DNA of 64,000 nucleotides from Bacteroidales bacterium (GTDB lineage: Bacteria; Bacteroidota; Bacteroidia; Bacteroidales; F082), in NCBI GenBank assembly GCA_017538795.1, contig JAFYIE010000023.1, positions 46,883 through 110,882 of the forward strand, read 5' to 3'. The translations under genes and the position numbers were made by a program. The notes beneath the pieces are model-generated. The model made no database searches. It was not told the origin of the DNA and saw only the letters and a program-made list of their open reading frames with translations. Below, piece after piece: positions 56,533 to 64,000 of the stretch. How positions within the stretch are numbered: position 1 is the first letter of the stretch; the number at the start of each line of letters is the position of its first letter.

Positions 56533-56954
56533 GTACGGAAGTGATACTGGCAATAATAGGGATAGTCGCGATACCGCTTACGTCGTGGATTACATCCAAG
56601 CTGCTTAAGGCGGAATACAAGGCCAAGATTGACAAGCTGACAGCGGAAGTCGAGACAATAAAAAGTGCCAACAACACTGTGAATGTCGAAAACACGCAAA
56701 AGCTCATCGACCTGATTATGACATCTGTTGTGACACCTTTGAAACAGGAACTTGAAGAAACACGCTCCCTGTATCAGAAGACCATAAAAGAAGTTGTTGA
56801 ACCATTAAAAAGAGAATTAAATGCAGTACGTAAAGAATTGTCGAAATTCCGTCTGGCCGTCCAGCGCATTCCTGAATGCCCTCATTCTGACAATTGCCCT
56901 GTCAAGCGTGAGCTGCGCGAGCAGGAAGCCGACGATAACGCACAGAACCAGTGA
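56529..56954 (+). CDS. Membrane-anchored coiled-coil lysis protein
   Basis: 141 residues. One N-terminal membrane segment (STEVILAIIGIVAIPLTSWI) followed by coiled coils (about 30-110) and a Cys-containing tail (ECPHSDNCPVKRE). This is the shape of a holin-like or inner-membrane spanin (Rz) protein. The next gene starts inside it. Confidence 0.6.
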   Translation: MSTEVILAIIGIVAIPLTSWITSKLLKAEYKAKIDKLTAEVETIKSANNTVNVENTQKLIDLIMTSVVTPLKQELEETRSLYQKTIKEVVEPLKRELNAVRKELSKFRLAVQRIPECPHSDNCPVKRELREQEADDNAQNQ

Positions 56955-57351
56955 CACCATATACGTGGAAAAGTCGTATCGGGACACCCTGATAAAGGTC
57001 GAGCCCGATTCCGCATCCATTCGTGCCGTCATCGAGTGCGATTCAGCCGGTCATGTACTGATGCGTGAACTTGAGACTGAAAGAGGCCGTAGGATAACAG
57101 CTGAATTCAGGCTGACTAACATGAATGCCAATGCTGCAGAGTTGGATTTTGGATGCAAGGAGGACAGTCTTTTGCTGAAGATTGCTTTGTTGGAAAAATG
57201 TATAACCAGGCTGCGTGAACGCCAGGACAGCGAAGTGATATACGTCGAGCGGCAATTCAGATGGTGGGAGAAAGGTCTGATGTGGCTTGGTGTAATTTCA
57301 ACAGGACTATTATCCATCTTGATACTTATTGTGATTTTTGTAAAACGATAG
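56821..57351 (+). CDS. Probable unimolecular spanin
   Basis: 176 residues nested in the preceding gene (134-base overlap, other frame). A lipoprotein signal (LNALILTIALSSVSC, lipobox SVSC) is joined by a helical middle to a C-terminal membrane segment (GLMWLGVISTGLLSILILIV). An outer-membrane lipid anchor plus an inner-membrane helix in one chain is the u-spanin layout (T1 gp11), which joins the two membranes for lysis. Confidence 0.65.
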   Translation: MQYVKNCRNSVWPSSAFLNALILTIALSSVSCASRKPTITHRTSDTIYVEKSYRDTLIKVEPDSASIRAVIECDSAGHVLMRELETERGRRITAEFRLTNMNANAAELDFGCKEDSLLLKIALLEKCITRLRERQDSEVIYVERQFRWWEKGLMWLGVISTGLLSILILIVIFVKR

Positions 57352-57354
57352 ATA

Positions 57355-58164
57355 ATGAGAACAATCGCTGAAATAAAGAAGACAATGACAGACGCTGCAC
57401 TGGCTGACGCGACATTGGTTCAGGCTTTGAACCTTGACACAACGAAGTCGTGGGATGCCCAGGTGAGTGCGGTTAGCGTCATCAACATATTATTCTTTGT
57501 TGTGGCTGTCGGCCATTATGCCATGGAATGGATGTACTACCAGTTTGCAGGATATGTGGAGGAACGCATAGCCGCTGCCTACCCCGGTTCCGTGTCATGG
57601 CTTTACAACCGCGCTCTTGAGTTTCAGGATGACGATGAGGCCAACAATTATTATGCGCAACATGGCAAGTATGCCTCTATCGATGCTACAAAACAGATAG
57701 TGAAACATGTTGCTGTTGTGGAGAAATTCAACATGGTCACAATCAAGGTGTCAGGACAGAACCACGAGCCACTGACAGCTCTGCAGCTTGACTCTTTCGG
57801 TGCCTATATGAACAATCTGAAGTTCGCCGGAGTGCACCTTGCAATATCGAGCATCAGGAGTGATGACTTGAGTCTGACCTTGCACATTTGGCGAGACAGG
57901 CTGGTGATGCCGACTGAAAATGACGCCAAGATACAGTCAGCGGTGACACAATATCTCGACGACATAAAATATGGCGGCACATTCAACAAGACAAAGCTTA
58001 TCGATGTGCTTCAGGCCATCCCGGGTGTGACGGATGTCACAATCGAGGGATGCGTCTTCGACGCGTATGACAGCAACACCACCCACACGGTTCTTGACGG
58101 ACAGAACTACGAGTCTATAGCCGGCCATATTACACTTAACGAACTGACAGTACATTATGAGTAA
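57355..58164 (+). CDS. Baseplate J-like protein (Mu gp47-like)
   Basis: 269 residues. Late beta-rich region with AIPGVTDVTIEGCVFDAYDS near the end, as in baseplate J. The N-terminal membrane-like stretch (VISNILFFVVAVGHYAMEW region, about 43-60) is part of the core helices. Overlaps the next gene by 8 bases. Confidence 0.7.
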   Translation: MRTIAEIKKTMTDAALADATLVQALNLDTTKSWDAQVSAVSVINILFFVVAVGHYAMEWMYYQFAGYVEERIAAAYPGSVSWLYNRALEFQDDDEANNYYAQHGKYASIDATKQIVKHVAVVEKFNMVTIKVSGQNHEPLTALQLDSFGAYMNNLKFAGVHLAISSIRSDDLSLTLHIWRDRLVMPTENDAKIQSAVTQYLDDIKYGGTFNKTKLIDVLQAIPGVTDVTIEGCVFDAYDSNTTHTVLDGQNYESIAGHITLNELTVHYE

Positions 58165-58873
58165 ATACGACTTTTCATCGGACGGACTGTTGTCGCTGGT
58201 GCCTGTGGCACTGAGGAAGCCTTATATGATCAAGCTTCTGAAGTGTCTTCTGGTGCCGGTGACATATATACACCAGACCCTTACCTCGTATATGAATGAA
58301 AAGGAGTACCGTCTATCCCATTCCGGACAGGTTTACGCACTCACACAGGTCGTCTGCGACTTCTGCAGGAACAATGGATGCTACATTACGGACGGCAGCT
58401 ACATCGATGAGGTGATGATTCCCTATGATGGCGACGGTGAGCTCATCCACTATCAGACAGGTCTCCCATACGATGCTGATACCACACCACAACTTATAGT
58501 GCCGTATTCAGGCTTCGGCCACATTGAACAAGCCGACTTTATCATTCATCTCCCAGCTGAACTGGCTGAGGGGCATATATATGTCAATACTTTGCGACAG
58601 CTCATAGATGAATACAAACTCGCAGGCAAGTTCTACGACATAGTGTTCGACGGCGTTGAGACAGAAACTTACGCATTCCGATGGAGTGCCCCGATATGCC
58701 AGACTGTTGAGGTTTCAGATGACGAATACGATTTCCAATGGTCGGAGCCTGTATGTGTCCTGGAGGAACAATATGGTTTCAAGTGGTCGTCACCTGTATG
58801 CGTGCAAGAAGAACAATACTCGTTCGCTTGGTCAGACACTGTGTGTGTCGAGGTTTATACGGATGAAATATAA
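58157..58873 (+). CDS. Tail protein I-like (Mu gp48-like) with C-terminal repeats
   Basis: 238 residues. The first 150 match the tail protein I position. From about residue 173, four repeats of FxWSxPVCVxEEQY occur (FRWSAPICQ, FQWSEPVCVLEEQY, FKWSSPVCVQEEQY, FAWSDTVCVE). The unit is about 14-18 residues. Possibly fibre attachment. Confidence 0.65.
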   Translation: MSKYDFSSDGLLSLVPVALRKPYMIKLLKCLLVPVTYIHQTLTSYMNEKEYRLSHSGQVYALTQVVCDFCRNNGCYITDGSYIDEVMIPYDGDGELIHYQTGLPYDADTTPQLIVPYSGFGHIEQADFIIHLPAELAEGHIYVNTLRQLIDEYKLAGKFYDIVFDGVETETYAFRWSAPICQTVEVSDDEYDFQWSEPVCVLEEQYGFKWSSPVCVQEEQYSFAWSDTVCVEVYTDEI

Positions 58874-58902
58874 TTGGAAAACATAACAAACAGAGTAATA
58901 TT

Positions 58903-59208
58903 ATGGCTTACAAAAACAACGGCTACGCCAGAAACAAGGTACTGACGATAACACTCGGCAGCCAGACTTACAGCTACGATATCACGGTCTCTTTTGAGGA
59001 CCCCGATAACAATGTCCGATATGATGATCTGACAGATACGCAATTTGCCCGTCTTTCAAATAGAGAATATGAAAGAAGGATTGCCGCATTCATCAACTAT
59101 GTCAATTCTCTCCACGATGGTCTCCATGACGCATGCCCGAACCTCACACTCGGAAGTCTCGTCCACGACCCGGTATCATGTCCAATAGATGCGGAGGGCA
59201 GAGTATGA
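58903..59208 (+). CDS. Small tail protein
   Basis: 101 residues. ITLGSQTYSYDITVSFEDPD is beta-rich; the rest is helical with FINYVNSLHDGLHDACPNLT. It overlaps the next gene by 4 bases. Family not recognised; between the gp48-like and fibre genes, it is likely a baseplate or fibre adaptor. Confidence 0.55.
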   Translation: MAYKNNGYARNKVLTITLGSQTYSYDITVSFEDPDNNVRYDDLTDTQFARLSNREYERRIAAFINYVNSLHDGLHDACPNLTLGSLVHDPVSCPIDAEGRV

Positions 59209-60029
59209 AACAGTTGAATTTCATACCTGGGAGCATGACCCCTTTATGGGCTAAGGATTTAAAGTTCATGCAGGATGGAACCATTGAGGCGTTTCAAGCT
59301 GTTCTGAAAGGTCTTGAACTTGGTGCCGAGAACTATCTCGTCTGCGGTTGCAGCATTACAGCAAATTATAACACCCACAAAATATCCATGACATCAGGAT
59401 GGTGTTTTTTCCAAGGGGAACTGCTCCCGGTCAAAGCGCTTCCTGTTACAGGATTCAACGGTGGCAGCCCGCGAGTCAAGCTTACCAAGGTGCCCGCAAA
59501 CAACCCGGACGGTGACAGACAGATTACCTTGGCGGGGCAGAACGGCACAGCACAGATATGGCAAGACTGTTATCTTGAGCCTTCTGTCATTGTCGGCGGG
59601 AACAATAATGTAACACTGGCACTATCTGAAGGCGCTTGGACGCTTGCTGAACGCATCAGCAGGATGGCGATGATAACAGACACCGGAATAGTGCAGGTTG
59701 ATGAAGTAAACTTCATCGGCTCAATCAGTTACAGAAAGGTCGGTGGCACAGTCCAGCTTTTCGGTTCAGTCATGAACGATGCGTTGGGCATGTCCGTGTC
59801 CGGACAAATAGCTACCGGGCTTCCACGGCCAACAGCATCTTTGCGTTTCCCATTGAGTGACGGCTACATGATTCTTGGTACAGACGGCAAGCTGACAGCA
59901 TACAACACCAAGCTGTCAAAGGTTTATCTTGACAATATTGTGTATCTGACAACGCCGACATTCGGTGGGAACGACGGCCATTATTCAACGGTTAATCAGT
60001 ATTCAACAGGTGGAGGCGCTACAGTATGA
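59205..60029 (+). CDS. Tail fibre/baseplate fibre protein
   Basis: 274 residues from MKQLNFIPGSMTPLWAKDLK; the overlap with the previous stop (ATGA) fixes this start, not the upstream ATG. Gly/Thr/Asn-rich and beta, typical of fibres. It has its own overlap with the following gene. No catalytic motif. Confidence 0.6.
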   Translation: MKQLNFIPGSMTPLWAKDLKFMQDGTIEAFQAVLKGLELGAENYLVCGCSITANYNTHKISMTSGWCFFQGELLPVKALPVTGFNGGSPRVKLTKVPANNPDGDRQITLAGQNGTAQIWQDCYLEPSVIVGGNNNVTLALSEGAWTLAERISRMAMITDTGIVQVDEVNFIGSISYRKVGGTVQLFGSVMNDALGMSVSGQIATGLPRPTASLRFPLSDGYMILGTDGKLTAYNTKLSKVYLDNIVYLTTPTFGGNDGHYSTVNQYSTGGGATV

Positions 60030-60487
60030 GATCCGGTGAGGTGCTGAACGGACAGACGCTGTTTGATATCGCTCTTCAGTTTTGTGGTCGCGTGGAAGCG
60101 GCATTTGATATAGCCGCCATGAATGATATCGCTGTAACCTCATATATGCAAGCTGGTGCAGTCGTGGCATTGCCTGACATAGCAGACAAACGCATTGTGG
60201 CTTATTACACAAACAACGGAATCAAACCTGCTACGGAATGGTTACCGGAAATGGTTGGCGACGCGGTTTTGCGTACTATGGTTGGGGAAGACATCGTGAC
60301 ACGTTCCGGTGGTGTTTTGACACGGGTGGTTCCAATCACGCCTCCGACAAAGACTATCGCTGATTTCCCAACAGTGGAATTTGATCGGGACAATTTTGTC
60401 GTGGGCTTTGATCCTGCTGAAAACAAAGAGATAAAATTCAAGACTCCTGATTTTGAAAGCATCGACATAGAATGGGAACCTATGTAA
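60026..60487 (+). CDS. LysM-like tail protein
   Basis: 153 residues. The start MRSGEVLNGQTLFDIALQFC then MNDIAVTSYMQAGAVVALPD resembles a LysM/tail protein X fold that binds the tail axis. The C-terminal half (PPTKTIADFPTVEFDRDNFV) is beta. It lies between fibre genes, so it may join fibres. Confidence 0.55.
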   Translation: MRSGEVLNGQTLFDIALQFCGRVEAAFDIAAMNDIAVTSYMQAGAVVALPDIADKRIVAYYTNNGIKPATEWLPEMVGDAVLRTMVGEDIVTRSGGVLTRVVPITPPTKTIADFPTVEFDRDNFVVGFDPAENKEIKFKTPDFESIDIEWEPM

Positions 60488-60513
60488 TCAAGTAACAAAA
60501 AACATACGCAAAT

Positions 60514-61725
60514 ATGGCAAAAGTAAAATTTAAATTCGGTGTTTGGACGAAATATGCGGCCATCACCAACAAAGATCCGGACGCTCTTTATTTCATCACG
60601 GACAGGGGCGTTTTCTATAAGGGGGACCAGCCATACGTCGGAATAGTGTCGGCGTTGGTCTCCAATTCCGGCAGCGGCGAGTCCAATGTCGCTGTCATGA
60701 CACTGACGGACAGCCTCGGCAATGAGGTGACGTTCAGCGTACCAAGTGCTACAGCTCTCGCAGCCGTCAAAACTGCGCTTCAGAACGCTCTCACAGCACA
60801 TGAAGCCGTGACTGGTAATGCATCTACAAAAGGTCACCTCAAGCTGTCTGATGCGATAAACGGCACCAGTGGTGTGTCCGGAGGCATCGCTGCTACTCCC
60901 AAAGCAGTCAAAGACGCTTATGACGCTTTGGTACAAATTATCAACAATTCGTTCGCAGCCAACGATGCGATGGTCTTGAAAGGGACTCTTGGTACAGGCG
61001 GTAGCGTGGCTACTTTGCCTGCCACTGGTTATAAGACGGGTTGGACTTATCGTGTGGCCACCGCCGGAACATACGCAAACCAAGTATGTGAAGCTGGCGA
61101 TATGGTTGTTTGTGTCAATGATTATAACACCCAATCCGCTTCAGACGCTGACTGGTCTGTCATCCAAGTCAACATTGACGGTGCGGTTGTTGCTCCTGAA
61201 AATCTGGCAACTAACCAATTGGTGGTCGGTGCCGGCAATAACAAGACAGTCAAGAAACTCACAGCAGGCACAAACGGACAGATACTCCAGATGGTAAACG
61301 GTGTACCGACATGGCAGAATATAACCATCGTCGATGAGAAAGTGACCGTTGAAGACACTGGCACCACAGACATGTACATTGTCGGTACCACATCGCAAAC
61401 AGGGAACCAAAAGGGCAAGTCAAAGTCAACGCTCAAGTTCACTGGCGGTGACACACTGGAGGCCCCGAAATTCAAAGGTGACGGTTCTGCAGTAACAAAT
61501 CTCGACCCATCCAAGTTGTCTGGTGCTGTCCCTGTAGCAAAAGGTGGTACAGGTGCAACAACGTCATCAGGGGCGCGAACCAACCTCGGTCTTGGCAGTG
61601 CAGCAGTCAAAAATGTCGCCCAGGGAGTTGACGGTACGGAACAGGGACTGCCAACAGGCGCACAAGTGGCCGCAGCCATCGAAGACAGTTTGGATGATGC
61701 TTTGGATTGGGAAGAATTAGTTTAA
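60514..61725 (+). CDS. Tail fibre protein
   Basis: 403 residues. Starts with a short FGVWTKYAAITNKDPDALYF module that is shared with the next gene. Contains a fibre repeat GGTGATTSSGARTNLGLGSA close to the C-terminus, common in phage fibres near receptor tips. Rich in Thr/Ser/Gly. Confidence 0.8.
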   Translation: MAKVKFKFGVWTKYAAITNKDPDALYFITDRGVFYKGDQPYVGIVSALVSNSGSGESNVAVMTLTDSLGNEVTFSVPSATALAAVKTALQNALTAHEAVTGNASTKGHLKLSDAINGTSGVSGGIAATPKAVKDAYDALVQIINNSFAANDAMVLKGTLGTGGSVATLPATGYKTGWTYRVATAGTYANQVCEAGDMVVCVNDYNTQSASDADWSVIQVNIDGAVVAPENLATNQLVVGAGNNKTVKKLTAGTNGQILQMVNGVPTWQNITIVDEKVTVEDTGTTDMYIVGTTSQTGNQKGKSKSTLKFTGGDTLEAPKFKGDGSAVTNLDPSKLSGAVPVAKGGTGATTSSGARTNLGLGSAAVKNVAQGVDGTEQGLPTGAQVAAAIEDSLDDALDWEELV

Positions 61726-61734
61726 ATACAGAAT

Positions 61735-62328
61735 ATGGGACGGGCAAAGTTTGCTAAATACTCACAAAGAGCCTATGACGCTTTGGTTACCAAGGACGCT
61801 AACACAATATATGCGGTTAACGATACCGGCGATTTCTCAAGCTCTTCATTGGACACGGAGGGTAAACTGTACATTGGGGAGAAACCAATAAAGATGGATG
61901 CCATACCATTCGGAATAGAATACTATGACGTGAAACTTGATTCGACTTCCGGCGATATTGCATTGATGTCAGACACAGAGATTCTCAGTTATCAGTTCTA
62001 TTCATCTGGTGTCTATATGGTGATGGCACATGTGACATTAAGAGGAAGTGCACTCACCTCAGTGGTTCTTAAAAAAGTTATTCCAAACCAACCTGTCCGA
62101 CCAGATATCATCAGTTCAACAACTGTGGCGCTTGACGGTTACGCTTCGGTCACACTGATTGGTGTATTGTCCATCACAAAAGAAAATATCTTATCAAAAG
62201 CCACAATGGAGCTTTGTGGTTCCAATAATAGCACATTACATTCCGGGTCGATCTCAGTAGAAGCCATCTACGAGAATTATGACGGGGCCAATGATGCTAC
62301 GAGAATGTATCTAATCAAAATCGCATAA
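61735..62328 (+). CDS. Tail fibre protein with shared N-terminal module
   Basis: 197 residues. RAKFAKYSQRAYDALVTKDA then NTIYAVNDTGDFSSSSLD repeats the layout of the preceding fibre (a short attachment module TKDANTIYAV like NKDPDALYFI). The distal half is likely the receptor-binding part. Confidence 0.7.
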   Translation: MGRAKFAKYSQRAYDALVTKDANTIYAVNDTGDFSSSSLDTEGKLYIGEKPIKMDAIPFGIEYYDVKLDSTSGDIALMSDTEILSYQFYSSGVYMVMAHVTLRGSALTSVVLKKVIPNQPVRPDIISSTTVALDGYASVTLIGVLSITKENILSKATMELCGSNNSTLHSGSISVEAIYENYDGANDATRMYLIKIA

Positions 62329-62349
62329 TTAACATAAAAATCAAACAAA

Positions 62350-62664
62350 ATGAGTTTAGACACACTACCTATCGAATCAAATCTTGATAATGGATTTGTA
62401 ACACAAGGTCTAATAAAAAATGGCTCTAAGGGTACCTTTCTGGCCATTTTTAAAGACATAACAGGGGAAGCCACCGCATTGCTTGAACAATCACCTGACG
62501 GTGAATCCTGGAGTGAAATAGAAGAATCCGAACTCACTATCACTGAGGGTCAAACAGAACAAATGTGGGTTGAGAACATCATGCCTCGCGGCACAATGCT
62601 TCGCCTAAAACTGACACAAACAACCGGCGTGTTAGTCGCCATAAAACTATTAAGCAATGAGTAA
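62350..62664 (+). CDS. Small fibre-associated protein
   Basis: 104 residues, beta-rich (FLAIFKDITGEATALLEQSP). It overlaps the next fibre gene by 8 bases. No family recognised. Confidence 0.55.
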   Translation: MSLDTLPIESNLDNGFVTQGLIKNGSKGTFLAIFKDITGEATALLEQSPDGESWSEIEESELTITEGQTEQMWVENIMPRGTMLRLKLTQTTGVLVAIKLLSNE

Positions 62665-64000
62665 GACAAAATTCATCACAGGCATCCCCAATCAAAACAA
62701 AAACGCTGGCGGAGCCACAATCAAAACTATGACAGAAATCACATGGTCTGCGCTTAAGATCTTGCGTGATAGCGCGAAACTTGAACCTGGCACATGGTAC
62801 AGAATCACAGATTACGAATGTTCAACTTCACAGATCAACACTCGTTCTGCTGGTCATGTCTTCGACATTCTTGTGCGTGCCGATGACAATCATACACTTA
62901 ACGAAAACGCTTATGCTTGCCACCATGATGGGGACACATATTTCGCCAACTGCAAGATTGAGGCATGGCAATTGAAATATTGTCTCGACAACGACAAAAA
63001 CCGCTTCGCTTGGGCGAAGCCTGGTACTTATCGCACCAATTCAATCATTTGGATGCAGATTCCTGTTGAGAATTTGTCTGATTGGGCTAAAGACGAGGTT
63101 GAGAACATTGCTGAAGGTGAAACATGGGGCTTTTATAAATATGGCGAAGAAAACAACGAAGTCGTATTCGGTTTCTCGCATGATAGTGGCGCAAGCATCA
63201 ACAGCGATTTGGTGTTGCGTTTGCCGGCAGATACGGTAGTATCGGCAGACAGTACAATTAACATGATTAACAGCGGAGAAGAGAGTACCACAACAATAAC
63301 ACAGGTCAATGGTTCTGATTTCGCTCCAGGCAAAGGCGTAGTCTATTATATGTGCGATGAATGGAATAATGAATGCCCTTATGATTTCAAGAACATTCAA
63401 TTCAAAAGATGGGCAGTCACGCAAAATGAAAGCAATCCGAGACTGGAGATAGATTCTGAAGATAATCCGTATGGCTACTATTATGGAGCTATGCAATTCT
63501 ATGCAAACAGTCGGGTTCTTCAAAATGCTGATTATGGCAGTGATTATGGATGGTTCTACACATTTGCCTTGAAAGATATTGAAACAGGTGATTGGTACGA
63601 TTACACTGTTGTGGCTCATATCGGCTTGAAGAATGACGAAGGTGTCCAGGTTGGCTGTTATGACAACCATATTTCGCCGGCCACAGATGAATACAACTCT
63701 GGCAATGGTGAATTGGCTAAAATGCTAAATGATATCGTGTTCTTTAACAGTTACACAGATATATCCAACCCTGATTATTCTGATGAATATTCATATTGCA
63801 ACAACAACCGTTTTGGTGGTAACTGTTATTTGAATACATTCGGGAACGATTGTGGTAATAACACATTCGGGAACGATTGTTATAATAACACATTCGGGAA
63901 CGGTTGTTACAGCAACACATTCGGGAACGGTTGTTACAGCAACACATTCGGGAACGACTGCAACAATAACACATTCGGGAACTACTGCTATTGGAATACA
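62657..64000 (+). CDS. Tail fibre protein with TFGNxC repeats (partial, runs off the window)
   Basis: 448 codons from ATG 62657 with no stop to the edge. Start MSKTKFITGIPNQNKNAGGA. Residues about 45-380 are a beta-rich fibre or receptor module (WSALKILRDSAKLEPGTWYR). From about 385 a 9-residue repeat begins (TFGNDCGNN, TFGNDCYNN, TFGNGCYSN twice, TFGNDCNNN, TFGNYCYWN), of which six copies are visible. This would form a solenoid or a regular coil. The C-terminus is unseen. Confidence 0.8.
   Translation, partial: MSKTKFITGIPNQNKNAGGATIKTMTEITWSALKILRDSAKLEPGTWYRITDYECSTSQINTRSAGHVFDILVRADDNHTLNENAYACHHDGDTYFANCKIEAWQLKYCLDNDKNRFAWAKPGTYRTNSIIWMQIPVENLSDWAKDEVENIAEGETWGFYKYGEENNEVVFGFSHDSGASINSDLVLRLPADTVVSADSTINMINSGEESTTTITQVNGSDFAPGKGVVYYMCDEWNNECPYDFKNIQFKRWAVTQNESNPRLEIDSEDNPYGYYYGAMQFYANSRVLQNADYGSDYGWFYTFALKDIETGDWYDYTVVAHIGLKNDEGVQVGCYDNHISPATDEYNSGNGELAKMLNDIVFFNSYTDISNPDYSDEYSYCNNNRFGGNCYLNTFGNDCGNNTFGNDCYNNTFGNGCYSNTFGNGCYSNTFGNDCNNNTFGNYCYWNT
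63808..64000 (+). repeat. 27-base tandem repeats in the fibre gene
   Basis: AACACATTCGGGAAC followed by 12 bases that vary, at least six units in frame. The invariant part encodes NTFGN; the variable part encodes the two to three residues around Cys. Confidence 0.85.

Noticed and set aside
60205-61134. 309-codon open frame opposite the fibre genes
   Set aside because: Fibre genes on the plus strand are well supported; this is a shadow.
63744-63974. 76-codon minus-strand frame rich in Cys/Asn/Arg
   Set aside because: It is the mirror of the TFGNxC repeats in the fibre gene.
63808-64000. CRISPR array
   Set aside because: Repeat units are contiguous, 27 bases long and in frame in a fibre gene, without spacers.
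62657-64000. Target of a diversity-generating retroelement
   Set aside because: Mu-like phages of Bacteroides can carry one, but no reverse transcriptase or template repeat is in the window.

Overview
The window comes from a member of the Bacteroidota, most likely order Bacteroidales. Three things point there. Promoters repeatedly match the Bacteroidota form (TTG or TTTG, about 19-20 bases, then TAnnTTTG). Secreted proteins carry a type IX secretion sorting tail and lipoproteins an SxxC-type lipobox. The housekeeping genes (lepA, mutS2, purA, a bifunctional RelA/SpoT, a GldA-type ABC ATPase, and rplM-rpsI-rpsB-tsf) read like Bacteroidales proteins. I cannot name a genus.

Chromosomal part (1 to about 30.5 kb). 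Genes in order: the last codons of a secreted protein; a transglutaminase-like lipoprotein; an ATP-grasp enzyme; purA; relA/spoT; gapA; lepA; an acyltransferase; a GH2 beta-mannosidase overlapping cutC; mutS2; two small membrane proteins behind a switch-like RNA; a DUF4160/DUF2442 pair; an M28 peptidase; metK; a gldA-like gene; the ribosomal protein/EF-Ts cluster; cysS; a second DUF4160/DUF2442 pair; a structured RNA; a P-loop protein and a lipoprotein. Short palindromic repeats are scattered through this part. Several lie in frame inside conserved genes (transglutaminase lipoprotein, cutC, mutS2, beta-mannosidase).

Prophage part (about 30.5 kb to beyond the right edge). This is a Mu-like transposable prophage with a contractile tail. 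A leftward repressor gene and a rightward early operon face each other over a perfect 8-bp dyad. The early operon encodes a Ner-like HTH protein, a DDE transposase (MuA-like), an AAA ATPase (MuB-like), a RecA-like ATPase, a GemA-like protein, a DUF3164 protein and many small proteins. It ends at a bidirectional terminator at 39.87 kb. The late genes form two divergent blocks from a 134-bp region at 48.36-48.49 kb. The leftward block encodes small and large terminase, a gp36-like protein, portal, a MuF head protein with a toxin-like C-terminus, tape measure, a gpG-like protein and a probable tail completion protein. The rightward block encodes protease/scaffold, capsid, sheath, tube, a frameshifted tail chaperone, baseplate, lysis genes and tail fibres. 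The last fibre gene runs off the window.

Most notable: a well-formed -1 frameshift signal in the tail chaperone gene (A AAA AAC, 8-nt spacer, 9-bp stem); a MuF protein with a nuclease-toxin-like tail; a tRNA-like RNA inside the early operon; a DUF6150-like moron with an apparently leaderless promoter; a unimolecular-spanin candidate nested in the preceding lysis gene; a structured RNA at 28.94-29.12 kb; and a switch-like RNA at 18.3-18.5 kb. All identifications come from reading the sequence; no database search was run.
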